Below are positions 47,962 through 59,549 of a stretch of DNA of 64,000 nucleotides, in pieces. Source of the DNA: Struthio camelus. Lineage: Eukaryota; Chordata; Aves; Struthioniformes; Struthionidae. The notes beneath the pieces are model-generated. The model saw nothing but the letters and a program-made list of their open reading frames with translations, searched no databases and had not been told where the DNA came from. Numbering within the stretch: position 1 is the stretch's first letter; each line of letters starts with the position of its first letter. The stretch covers positions 132,747,247-132,811,246 of the forward strand of contig NC_090942.1 in assembly GCF_040807025.1 (NCBI RefSeq), in the 5' to 3' direction. The translations under genes and the position numbers were made by a program.

Positions 47962-48248
47962 TGCCTATCGCTAGCCATTGATATCTGTTCAGAGTCATGA
48001 CTATCGATTCCAATGGACATCAATGCTTAGCGATCGGTGTGGAATCCCACAGGCACCTGTTCCCTTACATAGGCAAAGAGCGCCTTGATGAGACTCCTTG
48101 GATGCCTCCCAATCGCAAAAGTGGCCCCATACCAAACCCTGAAATGCTTCTTGAGACTGACAGCCATCGATGCCATTGGACAGGGGTTGATACCCAGAGG
48201 CCTCAAAAGGTAGCCATCCTGATGGATAATGATATCTAGCGATAGGCA
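47962..48248. repeat. Small element with 13-bp perfect inverted ends and internal direct repeats
   Basis: TGCCTATCGCTAG at 47,962-47,974 is the exact reverse complement of CTAGCGATAGGCA at 48,236-48,248. Inside, TAGCGATCGG with about 17 following bases (48,028-48,054) is repeated imperfectly at 48,237-48,263, 23 of 27 bases matching. ATCGATTCCAATGGAC (48,003) is echoed at 48,166 with 14 of 16 matching. It could be a miniature inverted-repeat transposon or the remnant of a second local satellite. There is no obvious target-site duplication. Confidence 0.55.
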
Positions 48249-50560
48249 TGGAATCCGACAGGCTGCTTACGGTTTCACACTATCCTCCGTCTTCATATCA
48301 TTTATCCTCAGATTTGTATACCCCAGTAAGCATACAGTCTTTATTTCAAAACCTATATTCCATAACGAGAATGTCCTCTTAAATATATTAAAACAAGTAG
48401 GATATTAAGAGCGAAAGCTATCTTCCCATAAGAGAGCAACATAATATAATATATTAATGGGGCTTCAACTGTTATGACTTTGTAGACAATATCATTATTA
48501 ATTACATCTAGATTAGCTTTGGAAGACATAATTTGGGGGATCTCACCTTCTGCATTTCAGAGTGAGGTGCTGGCTGGGAGAGCAGAGCAATGAGCTATTG
48601 CACTAATGGTATGGCTCAACATTGCCCACCTCACCAACCAGGGCCAAAGGCCTGGTGGAGGCAAGAGGTATTTTTTACATGGCATGAGGTGTGAAACTGC
48701 AGAGGATGTATATCTCCTTTCGTTGCATCCTCTGCCAGGGTGAATTCCTCCCCCAGCACTTTAGTGTTCCTTCCATTCATTATAGCACGTGGGATACTAT
48801 TGTGGGATGCAGGAGGATGCTTGCTGGAGAGTGAAAAACTGGTGGTTTTTGCTGGAAGCGTATCCAGTGGTGCTGACAGAAAAGCCACAGTACATTCCCA
48901 AATCAAATATTTGGGCTGTGTTACTGCTGACAGCTGTCTCTCCTGGAGCCAATGCTAAATTTGATGATAGCCAACACATAATTTTTCAAGATAGGAATGA
49001 GAATGCTATAGAAAGAAACCATAGAGGGTCAGAGGCTCTGGCGTAGATTTACCTTGCTCAGTGCATAGTCTTCTGTAATGTAAGTATGGAGGGCATTGAA
49101 ATGGTTAAGTTTCATCACTATTCATGATGTAGAAGAATACTTCTTAGATTTTGTAGCCATGTATATTGCTTTAAAAGATTGAAACGATTCTGAATATAAC
49201 TGGAAGGTAAAGCATTTGAAAGCTCTCTGACTAGTTTTCTGAAGTCTGTTTTTTAATTTCTAGACAATGCATTCAGACATCACCTCTATGTTACAGTGTT
49301 ATCTTTTCTATATGGCTGTTAGCATTACTTTCAGTAGTGTAGTTCATGTTCTCGTGAGAAATATGCTTACTTTTAGTTTCATTTTTGACATTTGATTTTG
49401 ATTGAGCTTTGAAACTCACCTGTGTACACTTCTGATCCAGGAGTCTATTTCAAAGGTCTATTTAGCAGACCTTTGGAGAGATTTTCAAACTAGAAAATCA
49501 CAGATCTAGCTTGCTTTGTAACTTCTTTTCTTCTTATTCTTAGCATCACCTTTTGTAGTATCTGGCTATCAATGTGTCTTTTATAACTGGTAGCACGTTG
49601 TTTGACAGAAGAATTCATCCATACTCCCTCTAGTTGAAATAAAACAGCTCTTTACTTACAAATAGCAGCTTTATTTCTACTTCACTAATATCAAGTTGTC
49701 TTTTGCTCCAGGGGCAGCAATATAGCCAGTTTGGATACCATAAATACTTGTATATTTTCTTTTCAGTTATGTATGTGATACCTGAAATGACTTTCAAATC
49801 TTAGTAATTAACATGAAGGCTCACAAGCATGTGAACAGTTACCTTTCACAACTGTGTTCAAGAACCTATTTTTCAAATGCAGCTACCTCACTGAATTACT
49901 AGGAAGGCAAACCTAGAACTAAAAAAAATATATCTGTTCATTAATTATCAGATTCATATATTTATACAAACTAAACTGAAAAAAAATAATAACATGCACT
50001 TTGGGAAAAGTATTAAAGGGAAAACAAATAATCATAAAGGAGAAGGAAAATCTATCACCTTATCAATGTTATCATTAAACTAGCTAACAGACATATAATA
50101 TATTGGGAAACTAGAGGAATGAAATTGATTATAATAATAATGTGGTGATCTAGAAGACCACAGAAAGCAAGGATAGTTCCTTATTTTCAGGAGAAGACTA
50201 CAAAAAGAAGAGATAGTTCCTTATTTTCAGGAACTCTGTTTCTGGTATTTGAGTGAGAGCATGCTGAAAAGGAGGGCTGTGTCAGAGCTCATAGAAGAAG
50301 AAAAGGAAACAAGAATAAATCTGTAATTTTGTCAGGATCTGTTTGAAGACATTTGCAGTATATTAGCACAAGAAGTAGAATATTTCAGCTCAAGGTAGTG
50401 GTAATAACCATTGCAAAATTTAGAGTTTCAAATTACCAGTGTGCCTCTGCCGGGTCAGGAATCTCTAAGCAAACTTCTCGATGGACTCTGAGTATTTTGA
50501 TTTGTATTGAAGCTCGTTTGCTTGCTCTTGGTCTCTCTCTCTTGTTCTCAGTCTCTCTCC
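48249..50560. other. AT-rich non-coding flank
   Basis: Ordinary AT-rich sequence. Open frames are short (under 100 codons), overlap on both strands and show no recognisable domain. A 20-base direct repeat containing GATAGTTCCTTATTTTCAGG occurs at 50,172 and 50,212. No RNA gene or regulatory element could be identified. Confidence 0.5.
50172..50232. repeat. Short tandem duplication, 40-bp offset
   Basis: GATAGTTCCTTATTTTCAGG is present at 50,172-50,191 and again at 50,212-50,231. The intervening A-rich segment is partly similar to the sequence before the first copy. Confidence 0.8.
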
Positions 50561-50578
50561 TTTTTTTTTTTTTTTTTT
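50561..50578 (+). repeat. Poly(T) tract, 18 bases
   Basis: Uninterrupted T run after a CT-rich stretch. On the minus strand it is an A run, but I see no SINE or retrogene body attached to it, so it is called as a simple repeat only. Confidence 0.9.
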
Positions 50579-52297
50579 GCCTAACCATGAGTCTAGAGAG
50601 CTCTTCCAGACAAGCTTCTTCTTTACTTACTTTTTTCCTGTGATTGTCTCTCCAAGGTTGCAAGCTTGTGTGGCTTCCTAGCCTGTCTACATGTACCCTG
50701 ATTTTGGGAAGGAATATCAGTAATTAATGTACTTTCTGCATTTGTACTCACCTAAGTTGTGAGCCTAATAACTCCAGGGAATGTTGGTGTAGCAGCAGTA
50801 AAGATCAGACCTCTGTGTTACTGAACTTTTTAAACTAATGTCTAATAGCAGTATTTCAAAGAATAGAATTAAATATGCATAAATATTTTTTGAATTTACA
50901 GTGGATCTCATAGTTCTATGCACTTGACATGCTGGCAGCTGAGTAACTATAACTTGTATGATGTCTAAGACAATGTTAAATACATTTCCTGACACCATAC
51001 CAGGGCAATGAATTGTACTAGCTTTGGTGAAATTGTGATCATTTAATCGGATGGTCTTACTGGTGGTTTTTATGACAAAGGTTAGGATCTCCTGAGAAAT
51101 AGATGCAGCGGATGATAGTGTCAAAGTTCAAAAGGTGACTCTCTGTAGAAAACAATATTTTGTAATATAGGTCACCTTGCCTCCAGGTTCCAGACTCCAG
51201 CTGCAACCCACAGTGGTGATATAAAAAAATGCATTTAAACATGAGCTGTTGCAGGTAAGCTGATCCAGCTGTCATGTGTTAAAAGGCTTGTGATTACCAT
51301 GAACTAAAATGACACAGGGATGGTCTATCCTGGGCCTGTGGAGAAAGGGGAACACCAGCTCTTTTACAAACATCAGCTCCAGTTGTGGCACATGATCAAC
51401 CCTTGTAAGGGCAGCTATGTCCCAGTACCCCTCTGTTACGGCTAGCGTCCAAGTCCTCATGTCACAGAAGTTCGGATTTTGAGTAATTCCCTTCAAATCG
51501 TAGCAGTTTTGCAAGTTAAAAAATAGTGCAAGAGAGAGTGGAAACAAGTTAAAAGTTTCTTACATCTTTCAAAGAGTTGAGGAGATAAGCGAGTTGGCAG
51601 AAAAGCCCCAAAGGTGATTGCTATTCACATGAACTGGTGTAGTATTGGCATAGAGCTCTTGCCTTGACTAATGATACTTCTGATTTATGCCACTGCAGAT
51701 GAGAAGAGAACCACAGAACTTATATTTTGTTCAGAAAATCAAAGGTAGACTGTCTCCTGACCTAGGCATGATATCATATTCAAAAAAAAAAACACACACA
51801 CATTTAGCCAGGCTATTCAATAATGCTTTCTTTGATGATTTCTTGTTAGCTTTCACTTGTAGAATGAAAACATTGCCGTGTTTTGAGCTACTTCCACTCT
51901 GCTACAGTTCGTGTATCAGTCAGGCACTTTTGCTCTGCTCACACGCACACACCACACACTCACAGCCAAAAAAATTATTCACTACCATGTTATGTTATTC
52001 CCCTGCTATTCTGTGGGTCCAGGGGAGCTCTAGTGGCATAAAACTGCAATAATGCAGTAGTAAATCAAACACATGCACACACACGTATAAACTCTCCTTC
52101 AGAGATTGCACTAACTACTTGCTTTACTATGAGCATATCTATAACCCTTCATGTTTTTAGAAAAAAGAGTATGCATCGAATAGTATGTACTCATCCTAAA
52201 CAAGAAACAAACCAGCAGAGGATAACAAAAGGATAACAGCAGGAAAGAAAAAATTAACAGAGAGATATTTACCATTAAATATATAGTTTATGCCAAA
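50579..52297. other. Unique AT-rich non-coding sequence
   Basis: No gene is supported. It contains minor CA-rich stretches (51,791-51,801, 51,937-51,962 and 52,071-52,083) and scattered short open frames without recognisable similarity. Confidence 0.45.
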
Positions 52298-52385
52298 GGT
52301 CAGATTCTCAGCTGGTATAAACTGGAGCAACTCCATTGCCTTCGGTGGGGCTGTGCCAGTTTATCCCATTCATATGCTCTGGCCC
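52298..52385. repeat. Old palindromic interspersed element (MITE-like), copy 1
   Basis: The left arm (GGTCAGATTCTCAGCTGG, then ATAAACTGG) is imperfectly complementary to the right arm (CCAGTTTATCCC through GCTCTGGCCC) around a CTCCATTGCCTTCGGTGGGG centre. This general pattern is familiar to me as a dispersed amniote repeat, but I cannot assign a family name from memory with certainty. Confidence 0.5.
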
Positions 52386-53705
52386 ACTATGTCCAGCAAG
52401 TCAAATCATTGAACTGTAATCTTCCAAGCTTTTCCTGTCATGCTGCTAAATTTGAATTGCTATTGGCAACAATTTGTTTTAAAGAAAGTTTGCATACGCA
52501 ACTTATTCACATTGTTTTATTTTGTTCTTTGTCAGTTCACAAAAAAGTATTTCAAGTTGTCATAACCTTGCATTTAGCCAGTGAAAGAGTAATCTTGAAA
52601 GGAAAACATTTTTTTTTTTTACAAACTGGACACATACCCTGTTTATTTTTCTCTAAAAGTTGCACACCATAAAGCAAGTAGGTTTTTTGTTTTAAAACCT
52701 TCTTCAGATATTGTTATACAAAAATATTAATATGCAAGTAATAAAGATTTTTTTTAAACATCCAACTTTTTAAACCTAAAGCAAAGTCACACCAAAAGGT
52801 TTTTTTGTTTGTTTTTGTTTCTTGTTTAATCTAGACAAACTACACCTTGTGCTTTAACAAACCTACGGCATCATGTGCTCATATACTCTTTACAAGGACT
52901 CTAGTGAATATGCTCGTGTGTCATTATTCATTAAATAATGCAAAAAGTATATCCGGTACAGAACTTGCCTACATTTGTGGATATTATTTCCTTTAATCCT
53001 CTTTTTTTTTTCCCTCTGCATGTTTGTGTTTGTACACATATATATATGGAAAAGTTAAGGCAAGTGCAATCAAAGTTACAAAAATCAATATTTCTATTGC
53101 TAACATGTGCAGCATTCATATTTAGTGAATGATATTTTTTCTCCCTTAAGAAATAAAAATCGATGAAAAAATAAAATGCTTAATATGTTATGCTTGTTAC
53201 AATAAGCTATTCAGTTTTATGTATTAGGCTTGGTGAAGTTTTCAAAGGTGTAGGATAACATAAAACATGCTCTTTTTAAAGTAACATACATTGAAACTAG
53301 GTAACATTTTGATCACTTCCCTTTTGCTCCTCAGCAACATGTGTAGTATTACTACAAAAATGCAGTAGCTCTCAATTATGACCCATCTATTTCTTTTAAA
53401 AAATAAATATAAGTTAATCTCTTTAGGTAAAATATTTTAATATACAGTACACATAAATATAGGCTCACGTATCTCTACTTAGCTTTAGTGTTTCTATTTT
53501 CATTTCAGTGATTTTGCACAAAGTGTATAAAGAAAGAGGTGTATTTTCCAGCCTTTAGTCATATCGCTAGCCTTCAAGAAAGCCTTTGTGAGAAAGTGCT
53601 AATCTATGGTTTGTATGACGATAGTAATGGATATTTGGAAAAGTCAATGGTTCTGCATCTTCAGTTAGCTTATAGAATAACTGTAAATCCATGTTTATAA
53701 ACTCT
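52386..53705. other. AT-rich non-coding sequence
   Basis: Short A and T runs (for example 52,609-52,620) and a TATATATATG stretch near 53,040. No coding potential or RNA gene recognised. Confidence 0.45.
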
Positions 53706-53819
53706 GGGCCTGATTCTGCTCTTCTTTACAGCAGTTATACGTGGCAGTAGTTCTACTGACTTGAGTAGAATTATTTTTGACTTTTACCTACCACTGAGCA
53801 AATTAAGAAGAATGATCCC
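53706..53819. repeat. Old palindromic interspersed element (MITE-like), copy 2
   Basis: It begins GGGCCTGATTCTGCTC and ends with an imperfect inverse (AAGAAGAATGATCCC). The centre TTCTACTGACTTGAGTAGAA is itself an inverted repeat. The GATTCTG-type end suggests the same or a related family as 52,298-52,385. Confidence 0.5.
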
Positions 53820-56800
53820 AAAGCCCAAATGGGACTTGCTTGTTTCATTCCCTCCGTGCAAAATGTTTTGAAGTTGGTAAATATTCATTTATATCTGCAA
53901 TGTATGTGCATGGATTCAGTAGGAGCTACAGAGCGGTGCGTCTATAGCCTGTTCCCAGGATTACAGAAGGCCAGCTGACAGCTTTAGTAATAAAGTGCAT
54001 TACTGAGATGCTTATCAAGCTATTAACTTTGAATAGAGCACTCCCAAGAAGTGACTGTTTCTGCTCGAGTTGTGTTGTGCACTGCTTACATAGGTGCAGC
54101 CAACTCCCCTTGAGCTCAACAAAATAACTGAATAAAGTCAAAGGAACTAAATTTGCTGGACAAATTGCCACTGGTGAAAAGATGCTGCAGCAGTTGACAT
54201 AAGACTAAAACATTTCTCCACAGACTTTTGTTTCTTTGTTTGCATTACATTTATAGCTGTTTAGTTAAAATGAAGGCAGTGAACTATTTCTTCTACTATT
54301 GCAAAGTAGGCACGTGTTCTTTCTTTTAAAGGACTTTTTGGTCATTTTGTTTTCTTATCTTCTGAAGAAAGTACAGTTATGTACTATAGTCTAATAAAAC
54401 TATTTACCTACAAAATGGCACATATGTTTAACTTTACGTTTTATGAATAGACAGATAACACTAATAACTGGATAGACTTTATGTGCTTTATGTGTGAAAT
54501 TCATTTCTGACTTAAAATTGCTCTGCGTAGCATGAGTGGATTTTAGATGTAATGCTGGGAGAAGAAATTAATTATACTTCATGGTAAGATCTGAGATGAA
54601 TATTTTGTCTTTTAGTGTCCCTACCTGACTAACTGTTTTGGCTGTTGCACCACTGCCTCAGCACTGTGCACCAGTGCTTGGCAGCTCCCTGTCTTAAAAT
54701 TATGAGTTATTAGACAGGGATAAAATAAAAATGATTAATGAGTCTACAAACCTCCATGATGAAACCAAGATGTTATATTAAATTTATTTCTGTCTTTGCT
54801 GAATAATATAATATTAAAAAAACTAGATCAAATCTTTACAAGACACTCAGAATAAGTTATAACCAGTGATTATCTGGGGCAGAAGGACAGGAGGAGGAAC
54901 AGAAAAATGGGCAGATTTGTGTGCCCAAGTGAGCTATTGAAACAATCAATGGCATTATATATTTATACTGATTAACCTTGGCTTTGAAATAGCTGGTTTT
55001 ACTTTATTTTTCCAGTCTTTGGAGAACCTTAGCAAGTCAACAGGTAGCAATCAGAAGGCTAAAATGAGACATCTCACAGAAACCTGACCTTTCAGTGGGT
55101 ATGTGGCAACAGGCTCACCCAATGTTTCTGAGACTCCATGTCCTTTTGCACCTGAAAGCATCATTTTCCCTTTTGACACCTCTTGGTTGAAGTGGGAGCA
55201 GAGAAAATCTGGCAGCGGTGCAATAGGGGACTCTTGGCCCAGTTCATATCTATCTTATTCCAGTTCTTCAGAGCGCAACTTCATTCTTCCTAATGTGATT
55301 ATACCAGTGCTAAACCAACACAGCACAATGGTACCTCAGTCCTACTGCCTTCTTCCGTTATGAAGAAAAAAATTATGAGGAACTACAAGGAATGAAAGTA
55401 CCCTGAAAATAATACGAATATGCAGTTCAGTCTGTCCTCAACCCTTTAAACTCTAGATTGCAGTTTATCAACATCTCAGAAAAAGCATAACAGATAAGAG
55501 GCCAAAAATTACTGAACTGGTAACTTTTCATCAATGTTTCATAAAGAACAATTTGGCAGATGTAATTCCATCGAAATACAGTCTCGGCTGCTGATTTTCT
55601 CAGCAAATACCTTACAGTAAAAAAAAAAAAAAAGAAAAGAAAAATGCATGGGAACTCTATTTACCTATCAATTTGTTGCATTGAGAGCTATTCATGACCT
55701 CTTTTGCTTAGGAGATGAGATGAGTGAGAAGGTAAGAGGAGAATATAGGAGATGAACCTTACTGACACTAATTGTTATCCACAGCGACAGCAACTCTGGA
55801 AGATATTTGTGTCATTCATATAGCTCCTGTCACCTTGAAAAAATATCTCCTCCTTCTAACAAGACCATAAAAATGGCTTCAGATAGCACCCGGGAGATGA
55901 AGGAAGTACCTGGGAAATTCTGGGTATCTAATACCCTACAGGCAAAGGATGTCTGTAATCCCCCATGGCAATATAACCAGGAGAGGTGTGTACAATCCAC
56001 CTGGCCATTACATGACCAGGAAATGTCTTCACTATACTTCCCCCACCCTCTGTCACCTGCACACAGGTAACTGTGTCACACAGTCACCAGCAATGGCCTA
56101 GTTACAGGTTTGTCTTCATCTTGCAACACGTGGAGAACGTGGTCCTGTGAACAAACCAGGTTTCTGGGTCTTCTTTGATTTTTTTAAGAGAGGGTTGCTT
56201 ATTTTGCTTAGTTTTACTGCTCTGTGATTAAATGGTTGCATGTTAAGATATTTATGTGTAGACATAAAAAAGTACAGAAGTGCTTTTCAGGATGTTACTA
56301 AGATTCAAGAGTGCTTATTTCAAAAATATTTCCCCAGATGTCTGTATATTTTGCAAAGATAAGTTTGTTTTGCTGAGGTAGACGTAGGTTAGTGATCTGA
56401 GAGAAGGAGCCTGATGCCACTGAGCTATTTTGCTAAGACAGAACGTGAGAGAGAGTTGTGTGGCTGTGGCAGTTCTCCTCTTTGCTTTGTATTTACATAA
56501 TTGTCCCATTTGAATTTTCCTGGGTTTTAAGAAGACAAATGTACAACATTCTAATGCGACACTGAAGTTACGTGTATAATGCTAATTGATTAATTGTCTA
56601 CTGAAGTGTCCCTAAGAACATAATTAGAGGTGCAGTGAGCTATTCACCAGAGAATATTAACTCTGGCAAACAATTCCTTCTAAATCTGTAAATTCATTGC
56701 CATATTTCTATTAAACTTGCAGTGAAGAATGGGACTTTGTAAAAATCAAATGAAATCTCTCTGTGATTTACCTATCATGCAAACAATGACAAGAAAATTT

Positions 56801-59312
56801 AAAACAGTCTCTCAGCTGACTTCCTTCAAAACTGCAGCTGAAAACAGCCTGCTCTGAAAACATAGACCCTTAAAGAAACAGGTTGAAATAGGACTTAGTA
56901 GTTGCACTGCTGCTTTGCTTTGCTTTGCTTATTTTTGTTTTTTGAGTGTGTGATCAGACCCTGTAGCTTAACAGCAGATGCATGGGTGAAGATATATGGA
57001 GTCCATGGCTGACCTATTTTAGACTTTCTTTTCACTTTGCAGGAAGTTCAGGCCAGTATCAGAATGCAGCTTCACAGGAGCACTATAAGAGGACGTAAAA
57101 AATGGTGTGTGAACCGAGAATAAAAATGAAGATTATTTACAAATCAAAGCTTTGCTCCTATAAGTCTCTTCTCAGGAGAGCAGACACCTAATCACCCTAA
57201 ACGCTTGCGTAAAGAGTTTTCGCAGGCTTACAGCAAGCTTAGTGTGCTCTCTTGTGTGTCATGCAGCCTGCGAGGCAAATGCAGAGAGAAGCAGAACGAG
57301 AGCAGCCGATGGTGAGCTCAGGTGCAGGGCTAGCAGAGCTGGCTGAGAATGGCAATCTTCATTTATTTAGGATTGCACTCTAACCAAGTAAGCTAACCTC
57401 TTTCTAGGCTCAGTGTTGGCTTTGGCTTTGCACACTGAGCAAATCAGGAATGCTGCTGCGTGCTCCGTGCTCCCTTGCCTCTTGCTGCTTTGTGGCAAAG
57501 GACCTGCGCTCAGCCCTGCCAATGGCTCTCGGATTTACTGTCAGTAATAGTAAGGCCTTCCCACCTTCTTGCAAGGTTTGTTGCCTATAGTGGGGAGAAG
57601 CTTGGAGATATGTTGTGCCTATAGCTTCTCTCACCTGCACAGGGGCAGCGAAGCAAGCGGTGCCTCTCCCTGCGTGGGTACAGGCAGACTCCACTCCAAA
57701 GCCCTCGCTTGAGCTTGAGCTTCCTTCTCTGCCACTAAGTGCATTTGAGAGTGTGGGCTTGATAGCTGTTAATTTTTCCTGGAGAACAGCTGGTGATTTT
57801 GTATAGTTTGGAGAGGCAGAGCGAAAGATAATATTCGATAAAAAGAGAAAGAGAAGGTTAAAAAGCACATCCATTTTATTTTTGGAGCAATTTGTGTGTT
57901 CCTTCTATCATACCTTGACCAAAGAGAGAGATTTCTTAACCAAAAAAACCGCCCAAAAACTCCATCAGCTTCTTAACTCTCAGATTTTACTCCAAATCGT
58001 TTTTCTAAGTCTAGTCATCCAGCAGAGTGATGTGTAAACTCAAGACTAGATAAAGATTATCTATTTCATATAACATGTAGATGCTAGAAAATCATGCTAC
58101 TCTTAATCCCTCAAAATATAAATATTTTAATCAGCTATATTTCAGAAATTGTCTTATCTAGGATATTGGCTATTTAATGTAAGCATGCTGATAAACTTTG
58201 GGAATGAGGCTGGTTGTAATACTTCCTTGAACAATTCCCAACCTCCATGTGCATTTTTAGTAAATTGAGCAACTGCCGAATTTATACGTTATTTAAATAA
58301 GTTTCAGGCCTGTCTTTGTATTTTCTGCTCTGACTATTACACAGTTCTGCAGACTCTTGACCTCCCACCCACAGAGTTTATTAGCACAGAGCAAAGATCA
58401 AATGTTGCCTCAAACAGAATTTAAACAAACACAAAGGATAGGAACAATCTTAATAGCAGAAATATTTCTATTAGTTTTATTCCCCAGGGCTCTGTATTTC
58501 TGGAACATCAAGCAAAGGTCAGCTGGAGAAGTGTAATGCTGCCAACACATCTTCCTTGAGCTTATAGGCTGAGTTGATGGGAAATGGCCCAGCAAAATAA
58601 CATCACAAGTGACAACTTGTTATCGAAACTTAAATTAAGTGTACAAACCTCTTCATGCATCACACATACAACTTACAATGTCCATTCCCCAACCTCTACA
58701 CAGTGGGCTATTTGTGAGGTGAAGAGTTGTGACTAATTGAAAAAAATGCTAAGGAACGTGCTGCAATCATTATAGGAGGAGAGTATTGCTTCAAATTTGC
58801 TTATATTTTTCTGATTCCAGCCAAATTAATTTCCTGCTCAGCTGAGAAATGAAGAAAAAAAAAAGGCTACTAATAGCAGCATATCAGATTAGAGGTGGTT
58901 GTAAAGGAAATATAGTTACTCTGGATAATAAACTAAACCTGTTATGGAGATTTTTTAGTGTTGACAAATTTCTGCCACCCTCTGTATCACAACAATAGAG
59001 GATGCACCAACAACTCTGTGCTAGACTACCAGCAAACAGAAAATCGCTCAGAAGTGATTAGATATGTAGGGCTATATTTGTGTTGCTGATCTATCTGGAG
59101 GATCCCCAGAAATGCCAGTTGCTTTACATAGGTCAGCCAGAGTGCAGAGCATTGCACGGTAAAAAAAGACACAATACAGTCAAGAAATAGGTGAATATTT
59201 TGACCTTCTCCATAGGCCTTTATCCCATTTTTGTCTTTACTTTACTGCTAGGATTTTTACCCTGCTTTGGATTTTAATTCAACTCTCCTTAGGCTTGTTA
59301 GTTTGACATTTT
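53820..59312. other. Unique non-coding sequence with one mildly GC-richer patch
   Basis: About 5.5 kb without a supported gene. A poly(A) run lies at 55,619-55,633. The stretch about 57,170-57,760 is richer in GC and contains the longest open frame outside the satellite and the IL1RAPL1 exon (minus strand 57,410-57,874, 154 codons). That frame has no recognisable domain and low-complexity Ser/Ala composition, so it is not called as a gene. Confidence 0.45.
55619..55633 (+). repeat. Poly(A) tract
   Basis: A 15-base A run followed by AAAG/AAAAG repeats. No retroposon body is recognisable upstream. Confidence 0.85.
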
Positions 59313-59491
59313 GTTTTTCTTTTCTCCTCTCCTCTCCTCTCCTCTCCTCTCCTCTCCTCTCCTCTCCTCTCCTCTCCTCTCCTCTCCTCTCCTCTCCTCT
59401 CCTCTCCTCTCCTCTCCTCTCTTCTCTTCTCTTCTCTTCTCTTCTCTTCTCTTCTCTTCTCTTCTCTTCTCTTCTCTTCTCTTCTCTTCTC

Positions 59492-59522
<31 letters not shown>

Positions 59523-59549
59523 CTTTTTTCTTTTCTCTTCTTTTCTTTC
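59313..59549 (+). repeat. Three-phase pentanucleotide microsatellite (CTCCT, CTTCT, CTTTT)
   Basis: A homopyrimidine tract of about 235 bp in three consecutive blocks: CTCCT units from about 59,324 to 59,420, CTTCT units from 59,421 to 59,490, then CTTTT-type units to about 59,549. Each block differs from the previous by one C-to-T step. The opposite strand is pure purine. It is low-complexity and gives spurious Leu/Ser and Glu/Arg open frames. Confidence 0.97.

Noticed and set aside
48001..48249. Overlapping 80- and 82-codon frames on opposite strands
   Set aside because: Short, mutually overlapping, lie in the inverted-repeat element and show no recognisable domain.
50561..50663. SINE or retrogene ending at the poly(T)/poly(A) tract
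   Set aside because: No tRNA-like head, no processed coding sequence and no flanking target duplication could be seen.
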